Translations under genes and position numbers: made by a program
Shown: positions 47,475 through 64,000 of the stretch, piece after piece
Layout of the letters: every line of letters starts with the position of its first letter
Position numbering within the stretch: the first letter of the stretch is position 1
Assembly: GCF_964204645.1 (NCBI RefSeq)
Contig: NC_134029.1
Span: forward strand, 4,101,001 to 4,165,000
Length of the DNA: 64,000 bases
DNA from: Tubulanus polymorphus
Lineage: Eukaryota; Nemertea; Palaeonemertea; Tubulaniformes; Tubulanidae
Direction of reading: 5' to 3'
The notes under the pieces: generated by a model
What the model was told of the DNA's origin: nothing
Seen by the model: the letters and a program-made list of their open reading frames with translations, nothing else
Databases searched by the model: none

Positions 47475-48401
47475 CTGCAAAGAAATCGATGAATATCAGT
47501 TAAATTTGCCGCCCAACTTTTCAAAATCACATACTAAGTTAACTACGACTAAATTTCATCGCTATTCTAGAATCATTAAGATGTATAATGCAATAGAAGC
47601 GTTTGTTTGAGGCAGTTAGGATTAGTAAGACCTATTGCTAAGATCTATATGTTGCTACAAAACTTATCGATCACTTCATTGATTATCTCAAAATCCCATT
47701 GAAAAAACAATAACTCGTGTTTAGAAACACAGTGTAAGCTTTTTATTGGCAGAAAATCAACAAAAAAATGTGAAAGCTACACTCATTATCAAACAATACA
47801 CACGCACTAAGTCATTTATAATCTAAATCATTCAGTTAATTTTCGCAGGTATCAATCTTCAGCCTGAATCTACCCCACTTTACACATTCAACATTGTAGT
47901 TCGTCTTAATGGTAAGCCAATAAAATGTCTAGTGTATTTGGTTCATTTCCAATCAAAAATGTCTGAGGCGAGGTCACGAAGCCTTGACTTTCATAAATTG
48001 GAAGAATGGTAATAATCTATCGAATGTTTGATATGGTGCTGGCTCCAGAGCGCACATTAATACCTGCATTAAATGCATTATCATTTTAGGAATTGTTTAT
48101 ACAGATCTCTAACGGTATCGGTTGTTGTTACCGACACTTACTTCATATTCTTTACAAGGAATGTCAATCGATCTACCGCCAGTATTTACAATTTGTATAA
48201 TTCTTTGAAAATAGATATTCAAAAATTCATTATTTCCTTCAGTTGGAAGAAGTTATGTTTCTACAAACACTTCTCCAAGTATATTCTCTTTCCCTCCCAC
48301 ATCTCCGATCAGATTCGTTCATTATTTCTCACACATTGGAAGAAAAGTTTTTTAACGAGAGCAAGGCGACCGAAACTCATCCGTGTCTAATCGCTAAAAA
48401 T
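47475..48401. other. 5' region of TIMM10B-like gene and spacer to the transposase-derived gene
   Basis: No clear exon apart from the candidate 15-nt first exon of the TIMM10B-like gene at 48064-48078. Otherwise A+T-rich sequence without recognisable features. Confidence 0.45.
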
Positions 48402-51400
48402 TCACTTCTTGTTCACACAAAACGGACACAGGAACAATTCGTAAGCAGATTTCGATGTCGCTAATTTCTTCGGGCAGCATTTTAAATGCACCCAACCGCG
48501 ACAATGAACGTTTGTACAACGAGCCCAGTAGAACCTCCTCGAACCGTCGTAACCTGGCGGAACGCAGTTATCACAAACGCTACAAATAAAACAGATTCCT
48601 CCTTCTCCGTCTTCATCCTCGTCGTCGCTACTATCGTCCGTTTCGTCGGCGGAATTCGCGTTCGTTTCCGCACGAGGCGCCGAATCGTCGGATATCATCA
48701 CGTTCACGGGAGAGACAGGTGGCGCCGGACGCACCAGACGTAATCGCTTCGACATCGGACTCTCTTCGACGATATCCGCGTAGCACTCGGCGGTCGAGGA
48801 CGAGTCCAAAACGCAGTCGACTTCGTCGTTTGCGATATCGATTTTACTCATCAATTTCTCCGGGTTGAACGGTAAGATACCGACCGCGTGTAAATCACGC
48901 GCAAATCCGTCTTTTATATCGGTAAGGCGATTTATGACGAAATCATCGAGGTTTCCTACATCAGCGTCGTCGGCGTATATCCGCGCCAACGGTCGAAAAC
49001 AGTTGGCGTAGTCGCAGTAGTCGCCGGCACGCGGAGGTTGTGGGAACAGTTTCACGTTCATCGCAGTCGCCGCTTCTACGATACGCTGATTGATGAACGA
49101 CGCGTAACCGTCATACAGCAGTAAAACCGTTGTTTCAGTCATCGCCGTTTTAAAAACGTTTTTAACGAAATACTCGCGAAGCCACCGGTCGAAGCCGATG
49201 CCGTCGATTCGAGCGCGGCTGGTTCGCCACCGATACGCCGGAATGACGACGTCCGACGAACGTACAGCGTTCGCCGCGTACAGAATCGCCGAATCCATGT
49301 TCGAACTGTCGGCGATCGATTCCACGTAGAATATCCGCTCGGGTTTTTTGTCGAAGTCGTTGATCGTAAGAACGACGTTCAGTTTATCGTAGTATTTTTG
49401 CAGCGCCGATTTCGTCGCGGTTTTTTTAGCCCGCGCTTCGTTCGTTTTTAACGTGGAAATTTCCGTCCATTTACGAGTGAAAGATTTATACCATTCAACG
49501 TCGGGAACGCAATTCAGAAACGGACATTTTCGATTCGGGTCCGCCGCGCAAAACGTATGCGCCAAATGACCGGCCATTTCCATGATTTCCGATTCCGTAT
49601 AACTGAATCCCATCTCGGTCATTTCTAATAGATATTTCACAAATCCCTGCTGTTCTTTTAACGTGAAGAACTCCGAAGCGTTCTGAGCTTCTTCCTGTAA
49701 CAGATGAAAATACGACTTAAAATAACCGGAAAGAACCTTAATGCATACCTTCGTCAGATCTTATGAAAGGGTCTGAAATCATGACCAAGGCTCAATTTCT
49801 CCATTGAATGATTAAGTGAAAATCATAAATATAAAATTTTCATTTCATAAAATCGATATTTTGCATCAATTAGATACCGGAACACCGGCTATACAATCAG
49901 ATGGCGCCATTAACAGATGACGTACTCAATCAAAGTTCATTGTCAATCAACTTTGATCTCACTTGGTCTTGCGATCCAAAAATTATGCACATTCAGAGGC
50001 TTTTACAAGGGAAGTAATTTACATAGCAGTTAACAGGATTTAGCTTTTTTTAGAACTTACCTTCAAATCATCTGACTGCATGGTTGATTTCTCAGTATGG
50101 CACTGATTCTCGATTGTATCCTAAAGTACAATTTGTTACGATGAAACACAAAATAAAAATCCCAGCAAAAACGAGGCCTGATCTGAGAATTCATTTTGCC
50201 GATGTTCCTTATAAGTTCATGTAAGATTTTGTAAGATTCTGAAGCTGAAATTGTGTTAGGTGCTAAGGCTAATAAATAAATATGGTGAATTTATTGGTAA
50301 GAGGTAGACATATTAAAATATACCGTGAATAAGTGAATTAATTGTACTTACACAAAAAATTTAATCCAGTCTTCTAAAAAACAGCTTACTAGGAAACTTG
50401 CTCTTTTTTTCTTATAAAATCACACAAAATTATTTTTTTGAAAATCGCACAAAAAAATCCAACTAGCCAACAATTTTTTTTCGCTGCTTCAAACCATGCA
50501 CGAAACCGGAGTAGGCAGGAAAATCCAACTGGAGTCTAACTCCTCTTACCAACAAATTGAGTTTAAATACAAATATTTGAGGGTCACATTCCTTTCTATT
50601 TTCAACACTCTTATTCAAACCTAATTCATAGGCAATTGAACGGGATTATGGTAACTGTTAAGTTAGTGATTGAAGAGTCTTCAATTCGCTGACATTATTG
50701 AATAAGAACTGAACGATTGCAACATTCGTACGTCCCCTCCCAAAAATTTCGGATTTCGACATCATTCATCAAAGGATCATTCAGGGAGATCAAGTACATC
50801 TGGCCCAAAATCAACATTTTTTACATAAAATTTTACTAATTACTGCCTAAAAACGTATACATTTGTAGCAGTAAATTCTAATTTCACTTGAATTGTCAGA
50901 TTAGCATTTTAGGGCATTGATTAGCACTGTGAAGAAGAATTCTCTTTAAACTTTATCCGTACGTCATGATTTAGGCTAAAAGATGGAAAATATTTGATGA
51001 TTAAGTATATGCAAACTGTCAATATCATCGGTGATCATGACATCTCAGTGTTAACAAACTGACCGAAATCTAGTAATGGCATTTAGGCTACCGCCCAGTT
51101 GTTGCGAAACAGCAAATTGAAAGTTCGACCCTAACAGTTAAAATCTTTTTATTTTTTGAGGCAAAAAGGTTATGATTCCGTGGATCTGATAAGCAATAAG
51201 GGTCAATGTAATGTGTATAAGTTTCGAGGGTTAAGTGATTGGAGATGAAAATACTGGATTTGTTCTAACCGAAATAAATGCAGTTTGACCTCAATAAATC
51301 TTAATTGATCTGGATTGACTTTCTTTGGTTTGGGCCTGCCTCCCAGATAAAAAGATGTTTTGAGTTTTATTTCTTCATTTCTCCCGATTTAGTTAGATAA

Positions 51401-51458
51401 AAACATGAAAAATATGTTAATTTCTTACATTTCTGAGACTAGCGTCTTGCATCTGCAT
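48402..51458 (-). CDS. Transposase-derived protein: pogo/Tigger-like DDE fold plus PHD finger (probably domesticated)
   Basis: Three exons joined in phase 0: 51429-51458, 50061-50120, 48402-49694; about 460 residues from the ATG at 51458, which follows an in-frame stop. N-terminal part matches the CENPB/Tc5-type DNA-binding region (FTLKEQQGFVKYLLEMTEMG, then WYKSFTRKW). The central region is a degenerate DDE_1 domain: the first acidic site is IFYVESIA where active enzymes have NxDETG, the second is LLLYDGYASF (DG kept, usual SH changed), the third CDYANCFRPLARIY with one Asp at the expected place. The C-terminus is a PHD-type zinc finger (CFIC, CDNC, GWVHLKCC, CPFC). No terminal inverted repeats flank the gene. 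The large exon is much richer in CG than its neighbours. Intact frame, introns and lost catalytic residue suggest a host gene, perhaps a chromatin reader. It is divergent from KATNAL2, about 690 bp away. Confidence 0.75.
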
Positions 51459-52148
51459 GTTTTCAGCGTAGTACTGAGGATATTTGAGAAAATTTCGGAA
51501 TAATTTTCATCATCCTCGCCTCGAGAAGTTCTTGAGAATTCGCAGACCGCGGAAAGCAGGATTCGAACTTCTCAACATTCCAACCCGCATTCACGCGTGA
51601 CTATTCAGCGATTATTCACTGAACCGAAATAAGTTTTACATAAAATAGCAGCAAAATAAATCAATTTAGTAATTGTGAATTGAAACATTTTCTTGAATAT
51701 AATTAAGGATTTAATATTTTGTTTGATATTTGTTCGTTAGATGGCGTACGCGTTCATTGTGAATATGACGAGTTGCGTTAAGACATAGCCCCGTAACTCT
51801 GTTTATCGACCTGTCAAAATAACTCGAAAGTCAGAAAAAGTCTCCATAAACTAAAGAAACATTTTATTTTACAACATATGGTATGCCCGTCTGACTGATA
51901 GAAAGGTTGGTTGATTGTAATGTGGTCGAATATTTTCTCTCGTTGCATTTCAACTTGTTTTTAAAGCAAGATACAAAAGAATTGCTAAAACCTTTCGCAT
52001 AAATTCAATTAAATCGAGAATATATTGATCATTTTCATAGCTGTCATTGCTTCAAGTTATTCATATGCGCTCGCTGATACCTTTACAGGTGGCCAAATAA
52101 AAACTGGCCGAACTTAGAAGTTTGAAGTAGGAAAATCTGAAGTGCGAG
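51459..52148. other. Shared upstream region of two divergent genes
   Basis: About 690 bp between the start of the transposase-derived gene (-) and KATNAL2 (+), a candidate bidirectional promoter. No TATA box or coding exon is clear. Confidence 0.5.
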
Positions 52149-56745
<4,597 letters not shown>

Positions 56746-58748
56746 AACGGGGCGTTGCGTGATATTCTTCTCATCGTCGCTCGGCTGTTAACATCGGACA
56801 ATCCTCTGAAGTTTACGTTTATGTGATATATACCGGTATATGATACTTTTACGTGTGATATGAAAATTAAAATCCGTCCAAACAATATATAATTAATGTA
56901 CTCATCCGTGGAGGTTATGTGCGTTATGACTGAACCATTTTAGGTTGCATTTATCATATACATAACATATCCCCATTAATCGCTCGATGATATTTTATAC
57001 GGTGAAATTTTTAGAGCGTTTTCGAATTCGTTTCGTGTTTATATTTGTACGTATTTTTACGCGTTTGCGCACGCACGCATCACACCGCCAATATTGATAA
57101 AACCTGGCACCGAACATTGTCAAAAAACCGTTGATGGTGTCATAGTCTTTCTTATCGGCATGCAAGAGTGAAATGATGGACCTGCTATCAGTGTTCTCCA
57201 TATGCTGGAATTCTAAAGAAACATTCGTCACATGTTCATCGTTAAGTATATGACATTGTGGCTGCTGAAATAGCGAGGCTTTTGATTCCCCCAAAAAATT
57301 GCAGAAGATAGAGCTAAATTTTGGCATTATCTTCTATTTTTCACGTTAGCTCAATATATTTTAAAACCACTATCGGCATTGATCGAAAAATAATATTGAT
57401 ATCCACTCTTAGGGACATCAGATATTTTTTAAGGGGTGGCCATTTTTCAGAGGGATGAACGTTACAACTTGTGTGGAGAACACTGGCTATTTAGTTACAA
57501 ATGGCTTTTAATTTTGTTTTGTAAACTGTGGTACTTTCAAGTACCTGATTTGCTAGTCGTTTGAATTCTTGTTGAAGTTTGTAAATTTGAAGTGAATTGA
57601 CGTGTCTAGTGTATATCTGTATGTGGCACTATTTTTTGTTTCGATTGTAGTGTTTTTATATGAAATAATATATATATTCTGATATTTACAAACGACGTTA
57701 TGGATCAATAAAAGAAATATTTGAAACATTCTGTCGTAGATATTTAATATCGTGTCAAAAGAATCCTGTAACAGGGTGGTCATTGACCTGGAATATTTGG
57801 GGAATCAGAAAAATCACGGAAGACTTGGGGAATTATACCAAAAATCTGGGAATTCGGATAATGCTATTGACCACGTATTTTTGAATTATTGTGGAAACCT
57901 GGAAATTTATCTGGCAATTTGTAAATGGGTGGAAAGTGGCCCTGTTTATGAAATCAGTCTGTCACAGACCATTACAACTATAATTCCACCAAAACGCAAT
58001 AATTTGTCTTCAGTTTTGAGCATAGTTTATTCGTAATAGAAATCTAAAAAGCTTACAAATCAAATGCCATTATACCAGTACAATCTAGATTAATGAAAAA
58101 TATCTGTATAAATCGCACCAACTCTTGGTGCACCTAAACTCGATAATACGTAAATACAATAACATACGTGTCAGAGATAAAGCGCCATCCTCTTTAACGC
58201 CACTGCTCACCTGATGTCTACAAATTTGCTCACTTTTACTCAAATTCAATACTTTATGACGGCAAATTCGTTAAAGCCATGTTTTTCATCGGTCCCAACA
58301 GTAGCATTATAAAAGACTTTTACTGTATTTGCGCATACTCTGCTTGGATAAAGCTAAGACCCTGGTTCTGTTGCCTTAAAGTGGAATGTTTTAGAATGAG
58401 AAACATTCTTTAAGTAAATTGTAATTGTATGACTTTGATATTCAAACGTATGACTCTTGAGTACAAAGGGTAAAATACTTTGATAAAAATATTTATGATT
58501 ATTCGATCATTGATTACAACGAATATGATTCTCCACAGAATTACTGGACTCCACCAAATTTAATTAAAAACAAAAAACTAAGATTTTTAAATGACTTTGT
58601 AACACACAAAAAAAAACATTGAATTATTCAGCGCCAAGTTGTTCAGTCATGATACTGAGACAATTCAAAATGGACTTGGAATAGTCTTTAATCATTGACT
58701 GCTCAACTGCCCATTCACACGCTCCATTTCGAGACAGAATTCATGAAC
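56746..58748. other. 3' region between convergent KATNAL2 and GNPDA
   Basis: Includes the KATNAL2 3' UTR (to about 57712), a MITE copy (57772-57944) and the GNPDA 3' UTR on the other strand. Open frames here show no family features. Confidence 0.5.
57772..57944. mobile_element. CAGGGTGGCC-type MITE, copy 3
   Basis: 173-bp element starting CAGGGTGGTCATTG and ending AAAGTGGCCCTG, more diverged at its ends than copy 2. No good target duplication. Internal GGGGAATCAG-like words link it to the family. Confidence 0.6.
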
Positions 58749-60554
58749 TCAGGACGATGGTAATTGCTGCAACTTTTTGTCATTATCATCTTCAACGATA
58801 AGTTTATTATGGACGTGCATGAGACCTTTGAAATATTTGACGGTCCTCACTCGAAGTTCGTTCGTCGCGTCTTCGTCACAGATGAACATCGTATTCGGAT
58901 GCAACTGAAACGCTGAGACGGTCCACATATGATTTACACCCTCCTCAATCGCTTTGTGCAATGCAAACGATTTATGCGCACCAGTTATTAGAATCACAAC
59001 CTGTAATTACAATAAAAATGAAATAAACAATTTATTTTCCATGCAGTGATCGAATTTCGGAGTTCAAGATTCCGGGTGGTCACTCCCATGGAAATCAGGG
59101 GATTTTGTAAAAAAGTTTAAAATCAGGGAAAAGTTTGGGGAATTTGTTGAGATTGCTAGAATGCACATAAAATCAAACCATTTCCATCTTTGTTTTACAT
59201 GTTTGATTGAATTTTTAACACCTCAAGCTAGGGGAAAAGCAGTCGAATAAAAATAGCCACCCTGAAATTCTAAATATAAATGACTAAGTGCCTAAGTATC
59301 TTAAGATCCAAAATGGCTGCTAAATAAGAAATAGTGTATTTGAAGAATGATAGGCGGCTGAGAAATATCAATAATTGGAACTAATCTTTTTTCTGGATTA
59401 CCGACCTCTTTAGAATCCATGACGGTTCCTACACCAACTGTTAAAGCATTCGTCGGTACTTTAGAGATATCACCCCCGAAGAATCTTGCGTTAGCTTCAA
59501 TAGTTTCCTGCGCGAGGGTTTTAACTCTGGTTCTAGATGCGAGACTTGATCCGGGTTCATTGAATGCTATATGACCATCTGGACCAATTCCTATCGTACA
59601 AAACAAAGGCTTATATGAAATATACGAAATTGAAAATGGAAACTTAACGATAAATGTTTTGGCTTCTCTCTCCAACCCGTACCTCCAACAAACAGTTCTA
59701 TACCACCGGCATCTTTGATTTTCTGTTCGAAACTGTTGCATTCAGCGACTAAATCTTGGGCATTACCGTCCAATATGTGAGCATTTTCTGGTTTGATGTC
59801 GATGTGTTTGAACAAATTCTCCCACATGAATGTATGATAACTCTCTGGGTGACTGATCGGCAAACCTGAAAAAAATTTAATAATGAGCCAGTTAATGAAT
59901 TCTTTTTTGATTATATAACTTCTATAAAATCATTATGCTATTATTCTCTCAGCTATCATACCGACATATTCATCCATGTTAAACGTTTTCACATATTTGA
60001 ATGATATTTCTCCTTTTTGATAGAATTCGATCAGTTTCTTATACGTGCCGACTGGTGTACCACCTGAATCAGAATCATATATACCGCATTTAATTCTTCC
60101 TAGTTCCTCACAGACACTAATCTAGTTTCTAGCCATAGTTCACGCAACAAGGAGTAGCCGTTAGTCTAGTATCTCTAGCTGTTGTTCCCAGGGGATCCCA
60201 TGGATCGTCTGTTTTTCAGATTAGTTAGCCATATGATTGTTTACTATTGTACTATAGGCTACAGTAATGAATCAGTTAGAAAACACAATATCCGAGATGA
60301 AACAAGATAAAAATCCCACAATTTTTCAAAGACTGAAAAGTTTATCAGCTGAAATTTTAAAAAGGGCCCTTCTTTTCACCTGAGGCTCAATATAGGGGAA
60401 AAAGCTTCTTTTTGCGAATATACAACTAACCTGTGGGTAATCCCAAGGTGAAATACTTGTCTGGTCCGGGGTTGAATTTCCGGATTCTCTTCTTGATGTA
60501 CTTGGCCGCCCAATCGCTGACCTGGTTGTAATTATCTAGGATTACGAGTCTCAT
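58749..60554 (-). CDS. GNPDA1: Glucosamine-6-phosphate isomerase (deaminase)
   Basis: Five exons: 60431-60554, 59962-60063, 59683-59865, 59406-59590, 58749-59000; 281 residues, the family size. Converts glucosamine-6-phosphate to fructose-6-phosphate and ammonia in the cytosol, feeding amino sugars into glycolysis. Recognised by [57 protein letters not shown] (with the catalytic Asp region), [31 protein letters not shown], and [20 protein letters not shown] with [12 protein letters not shown]. Vertebrates have two isoforms; this could be the ancestor of both, so the number in the symbol is nominal. Confidence 0.95.
59067..59269. mobile_element. CAGGGTGGCC-type MITE, copy 4
   Basis: Element 59072-59264 begins CCGGGTGGTCACT and ends AATAGCCACCCTG, flanked by AGATT and AAATT (one mismatch). 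Its interior aligns by eye with copy 2 (ATTTTGTAAAAA, AGATTGCTAGAATGCAC). It lies in the last GNPDA intron. Confidence 0.72.
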
Positions 60555-61271
60555 CTTCCTGCTGTTTTCACAAATAGCCTAATAGCCAGCCTACGTTTAC
60601 AAGCCTTTAATGTATAAATAACTAATTTGATGATTTATCGCATCAGATGACTTGAGCCTAAATTTAGTCACTCCTCAGACTGAGGACAGTCTCAAAGACA
60701 AATCAAAAAATCACTTCATACATTCAAACACCAGCAGATCGATCATCCTGACCTTTCCTCTATCGCCCCTTCTCATATTCCTCACATTGTCTTAAAATGT
60801 AGTGATTGAATTTTACCTGATATTTTTACAGATCGACGGAAATTCAGGGCTGTTCGTGTTCCGAGTCAGCTGATTTTTGATAATATAATAACCGGAAGTG
60901 ATTAACTTCCTTGTTATTGGGTATTGACAATTTATGAAGCGCCTAGGGGTGTTGACAATTTACGATATATTTTGCCCGCTACCTACATTTCCGCCGGACG
61001 AACGCACACTGCACGCGCGCTCGCGGAAATAGAAACGACTGTTGGACCAAACCTGCGAAGAGCCCCGCCAAGTTATAAAAATTATGAAATTCCGAAAATT
61101 TTCGAATAAACCAAAAAAACTAGAATTTTCTCGAATGCTCGGCCAGGAAAGGTTCAAGATAAAAGGCCATTTTATTAATTCCAAGAAATTCGGTCATCAT
61201 TAAATAATTATCTCAACATCAATCTTCGATCGAGGGACGTGTTCCTCTAAATATGCCAAGTTTCAATTTTC
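60555..61271. other. Spacer between GNPDA and the first NDPK gene
   Basis: Holds the GNPDA promoter side and, on the minus strand, an AATAAA at 61176-61171, about 96 bp past the NDPK stop. A short G+C-richer patch lies near 60990-61070. No gene. Confidence 0.5.
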
Positions 61272-62446
61272 TTAAGAGGAATCGTACTTTTGAGTGAAGT
61301 TCTCTGGGAACCAGAAACCTATTTCTGCTACAGCAGTTTCATGACGATGACTTCCATGAATTAAGTTTCTGCAAAGAAATTAATATTTTACCCTTTGTTA
61401 AAAAATTAAATCGTTGGTGGTACGCTTATTATAATCGGATGGGCTTATACCAACTTATGGGCTTATGCGGTTAGTGAAAATCCGATCGTGAAACTACAGT
61501 AAACCACGACTATGGCTTAAAATAGGCATCGAAAGATTTAGTCCAAGGCAAGGGTTGGGGTTTATAGAATTTTGGAGTTCGGTCTTATGACAATGCCGTA
61601 TATTTACAAAATGATTTAGATTTTTCGAAGAATCTTTTTTTGGGCTTTGTCAATTTCTTCTGAAGAACCTCTTGCGAATCATACTTTTCTGGTTTCAGAG
61701 CTAAATCGCCGCGAATGGTTCCTGGACCAGACTGATTTGGATCTGTTTCACCAATCATCAAGCGGCCACTTCTGATCACACCGGCACCTTCCCAGACCTA
61801 AAGAAACAAATGGACCGTGTCAAAGAGTTTCCCAGAGAAAATTTATAACTGCAGTGGTTTGCTCGAGACGACATACCATAGGGACAACTGGACCAGACAT
61901 CATATACTTCAACATTTCAGGGAAATATTCCTTATCAATGTGTTCAATATAATGCTTTCTCAGTAGTGATTCTCTTGCCTTAAAAAGAGCCGAGATAGGA
62001 TCAGTGGAACCTCGTTATAACGACCTCGGATGTAACAATTCATCGGTTAATGTATTCATCTAAAACAATATTATAATTTCGGATAACGAAATATTGGTTA
62101 TTTCGAACCTATTTCCAGGACCTTACCCTGACGTTCGTATGAGGAGGAATTTCCCGATTACGTAGTTTCCTATGAATGCCTCAACTCATGGTTCATTAGG
62201 TTTTTTTAAAAATTCGAAACACCGGTGCGGGTTAAGTGTAGAAAAGAAATAGATTACCTGCGTCAACTTAAGTGCGACAAGTTTATAGCCTCTGTTTTCA
62301 AATCGTTTTATAATTTCACCGACTAAGCCACGCTTTACCGAGTCAGGCTTCATCAGGATAAGGGTACGTTCAATAGAGGGATTCGATTTAGGATCAAACG
62401 ATACATTATCAATATTTATGCAACATTCATTCGATAACTGCTCCAT
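61272..62446 (-). CDS. Nucleoside diphosphate kinase (NME family), gene A
   Basis: Four exons: 62258-62446, 61877-61978, 61685-61797, 61272-61368; 166 residues. It moves phosphate from NTPs to NDPs through a phosphohistidine. Motifs: [66 protein letters not shown], then NLIHGS, which carries the catalytic His. The last exon has to be reached from an AA|GTATGA donor at 61685. Without that splice the frame runs into a false Lys-rich tail and appears to lack the catalytic His. After HGS the usual Asp is His. The ATG at 62446 is chosen; an in-frame extension upstream has no ATG. Confidence 0.88.
61405..61502. repeat. Dispersed repeat, copy 2
   Basis: In the last intron of NDPK gene A. Shares several ordered words with the minus strand of 39365-39472 (see that entry). 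A short internal duplication (GGGCTTAT twice) differs between the copies. Confidence 0.6.
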
Positions 62447-63334
62447 ATCAAAAATCCAGACAAGTTCAGTTTGGGTTCGTTTCAACGATTGCTGGCGCAG
62501 CTCAGTCAATAATATGATTACGAATCAACCATCTGTGTAACTTATTACTTCGTATAGATGAAAATATGCAACATGTGTTAAAAAATCAATGTCTAATTTC
62601 TGTCAACCTCACTACATGAAGCCTATGACGTCCGCTTGTCTCAGCTTCATAGACTTTTCCATAGTTACCAGGGTAATACTATTGTATCTGTGCTGATCGA
62701 GAGGAACTATAGATAATCATCAACGGATGAATAAATCGATATTCATAGGGCTGTTAATTATATAATATAACATATTATCTGAAACGGGAGACTCAATCAA
62801 TACATCCAATTTCCTGCGAGTAATCATGGCATGTATAGGCCTATATACTGCATACCTGGTAGTCCTAGATATTTTCCTTCCAAAGATCTACAACGTATAC
62901 CAATCATAGCATTTGGGAGACTATGTTTCACTCGAATCCAGAGCCCATTGATGATATTGAATTCTACTCGAAATTCTTTGCTTTATTGATTCAGTCCCTT
63001 TTTTTCCAGATAGTGAATATCGAACAAGGCCCACTTTCACAAGAGTTAGTTACTTTTCAAAGGACCACAATTAAGACATTTAATCATTTCAACTTGGTTC
63101 ATGAACCTGCACCCAGACGACCAGAAATCCTACTGCCAACAGCTTTTAAAATCCTGAATCAAACCATGGACTCTTAAACGAACAGAGAATATGATAACCA
63201 TTCATAATTTGTTTTCAGATCCCATTTATTATTGATCAAAATTACTTAACAATTGAGCACATGATTTTTGCACATTCGAAGTAGGTGAACACATCTAAAT
63301 ATTTGTTGACCAAAATCTAAATTAATCTAATCAT
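62447..63334. other. Spacer between the two NDPK genes
   Basis: About 0.9 kb. On the minus strand it has an AATAAA (63230-63225) for the downstream-lying 3' end of gene B. An 84-codon plus-strand ATG frame (62923-63177) has no recognisable features and I do not call it. Confidence 0.5.
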
Positions 63335-64000
63335 TTATTCATATAGCCAACTGTGAAGGGCTGCGTCGTGTGAAACGAGTTCCTTGTCTGTGAACCAAAG
63401 GCCCATTTCAGTTTTAGCGGTCTCAACAGCATCACTACCGTGGATGACATTTCTGAAAAGATAACACGAAAATATAATGTTTTTCCCTCGTTCACCAAGT
63501 TCTGAGACCAGAAAACACATTACAGAAGAAGCCTCTTAATTCAGATCATTTCAGACCAATTAATCCTGATAAAACATTACATACATCATGCAAATGCATA
63601 ATGTATAAGCCGCCCATCACAGACAAAGGGTGCAAATAGTATCCAGATTAGATGATAATCCGGATTAAGCTGACAATCTGGAACCAGTTTGACTATACAT
63701 GTTATCAACCATCAAAAAATAATCTGCTTACCTTCCCATGTCGAGGGCTAAATCACCACGAATGGTTCCAGGGGCTGAGTCTTTAGGGTTTGTTGCTCCC
63801 ATCATCTTACGCGCAGATATCACTACGTCTACTCCTTCCCAAACCTGAATTCAAACCAAAAAGTTGTTTGCTTTAATAGAATACTGGCAATCTTTAAAAC
63901 ATTTAGTAGTCCTTTCAGAGACAATTTACTTTTTAGAATCCCAACAATAAATGTACTTACCATCGGTACAACTGGACCAGATAGCATGTATGCCAGCAAC
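63335..64000 (-). CDS. Nucleoside diphosphate kinase (NME family), gene B, cut by the window end
   Basis: Three exons are visible: 63961-64000 (partial), 63732-63844 and 63335-63452; earlier exons lie beyond the window. Motifs: [48 protein letters not shown] with the catalytic His, and the usual ending WLYE before TAA. Exon boundaries and phases match gene A (both 113-nt exons with phase-2 donors), so the two are neighbouring duplicates. This copy is the more canonical one. Confidence 0.92.

Noticed and set aside
48486-48743. 85-codon plus-strand frame in the transposase-derived gene
   Set aside because: Antisense shadow of a GC-rich coding exon; no splice or start context.
61585-61684. NDPK gene A as a truncated, catalytically dead paralogue
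   Set aside because: The tail is read-through into an intron; an in-phase donor and a downstream exon restore the HGS segment with the active-site His.

Overview
This is animal nuclear DNA: A+T-rich, with GT/AG-spliced genes whose introns are mostly about 75 to 700 bp, tRNA genes, and many small non-autonomous DNA-transposon derivatives. The gene set fits a marine invertebrate, probably a lophotrochozoan such as a mollusc, brachiopod or annelid. It includes a retained allantoinase, HPF1 with an N-terminal PBZ finger, a CNBD2-like protein, KATNAL2, an intronless rhodopsin-class receptor and a huge ShKT/EGF/VWD secreted protein. I cannot name the species.

Layout. An intronless GPCR lies at 1735-2781 (+). 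A single giant gene at 4849-20081 (-) follows. I could join it from 42 exons whose splice phases all agree, giving a predicted secreted protein of 2521 residues: signal peptide; nine Lys/Arg-rich ShKT domains, with a (KPSKPKNE)13 repeat between the first two; three copies of an EGF + VWD-C8-TIL + EGF module; a Thr/Pro-rich mucin exon of fifteen 14-residue repeats; a discoidin (F5/8C) domain; and two copies of a Cys-rich C-terminal domain I do not recognise. Two identical tRNA-Gly(UCC) genes sit antisense in its introns. Its long first intron carries a MITE and a cluster of three perfect CRE palindromes. 20.1-26.2 kb is largely gene-poor.

From 26.2 to 64 kb the window is a run of conserved single-copy genes: ARRDC-type alpha-arrestin (-), CNBD2-like (-, 22 exons), HPF1 (+), allantoinase (-), TIMM10B-like small Tim (-), a probable domesticated pogo/Tigger-type transposase with a PHD finger (-), KATNAL2 (+), glucosamine-6-phosphate isomerase (-), and two neighbouring nucleoside diphosphate kinase genes (-), the second cut by the window end. 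CNBD2/HPF1 and transposase-derived/KATNAL2 are divergent pairs; HPF1/allantoinase and KATNAL2/GNPDA are convergent.

The housekeeping genes do not form an evident pathway. The most interesting locus is the giant modular gene. Its architecture (polycationic N-terminus, repeated multimerising VWD modules, acidic mucin stretch, carbohydrate/matrix-binding discoidin domain) resembles that of secreted adhesive, mucus or clotting proteins. That role is inferred from architecture only.
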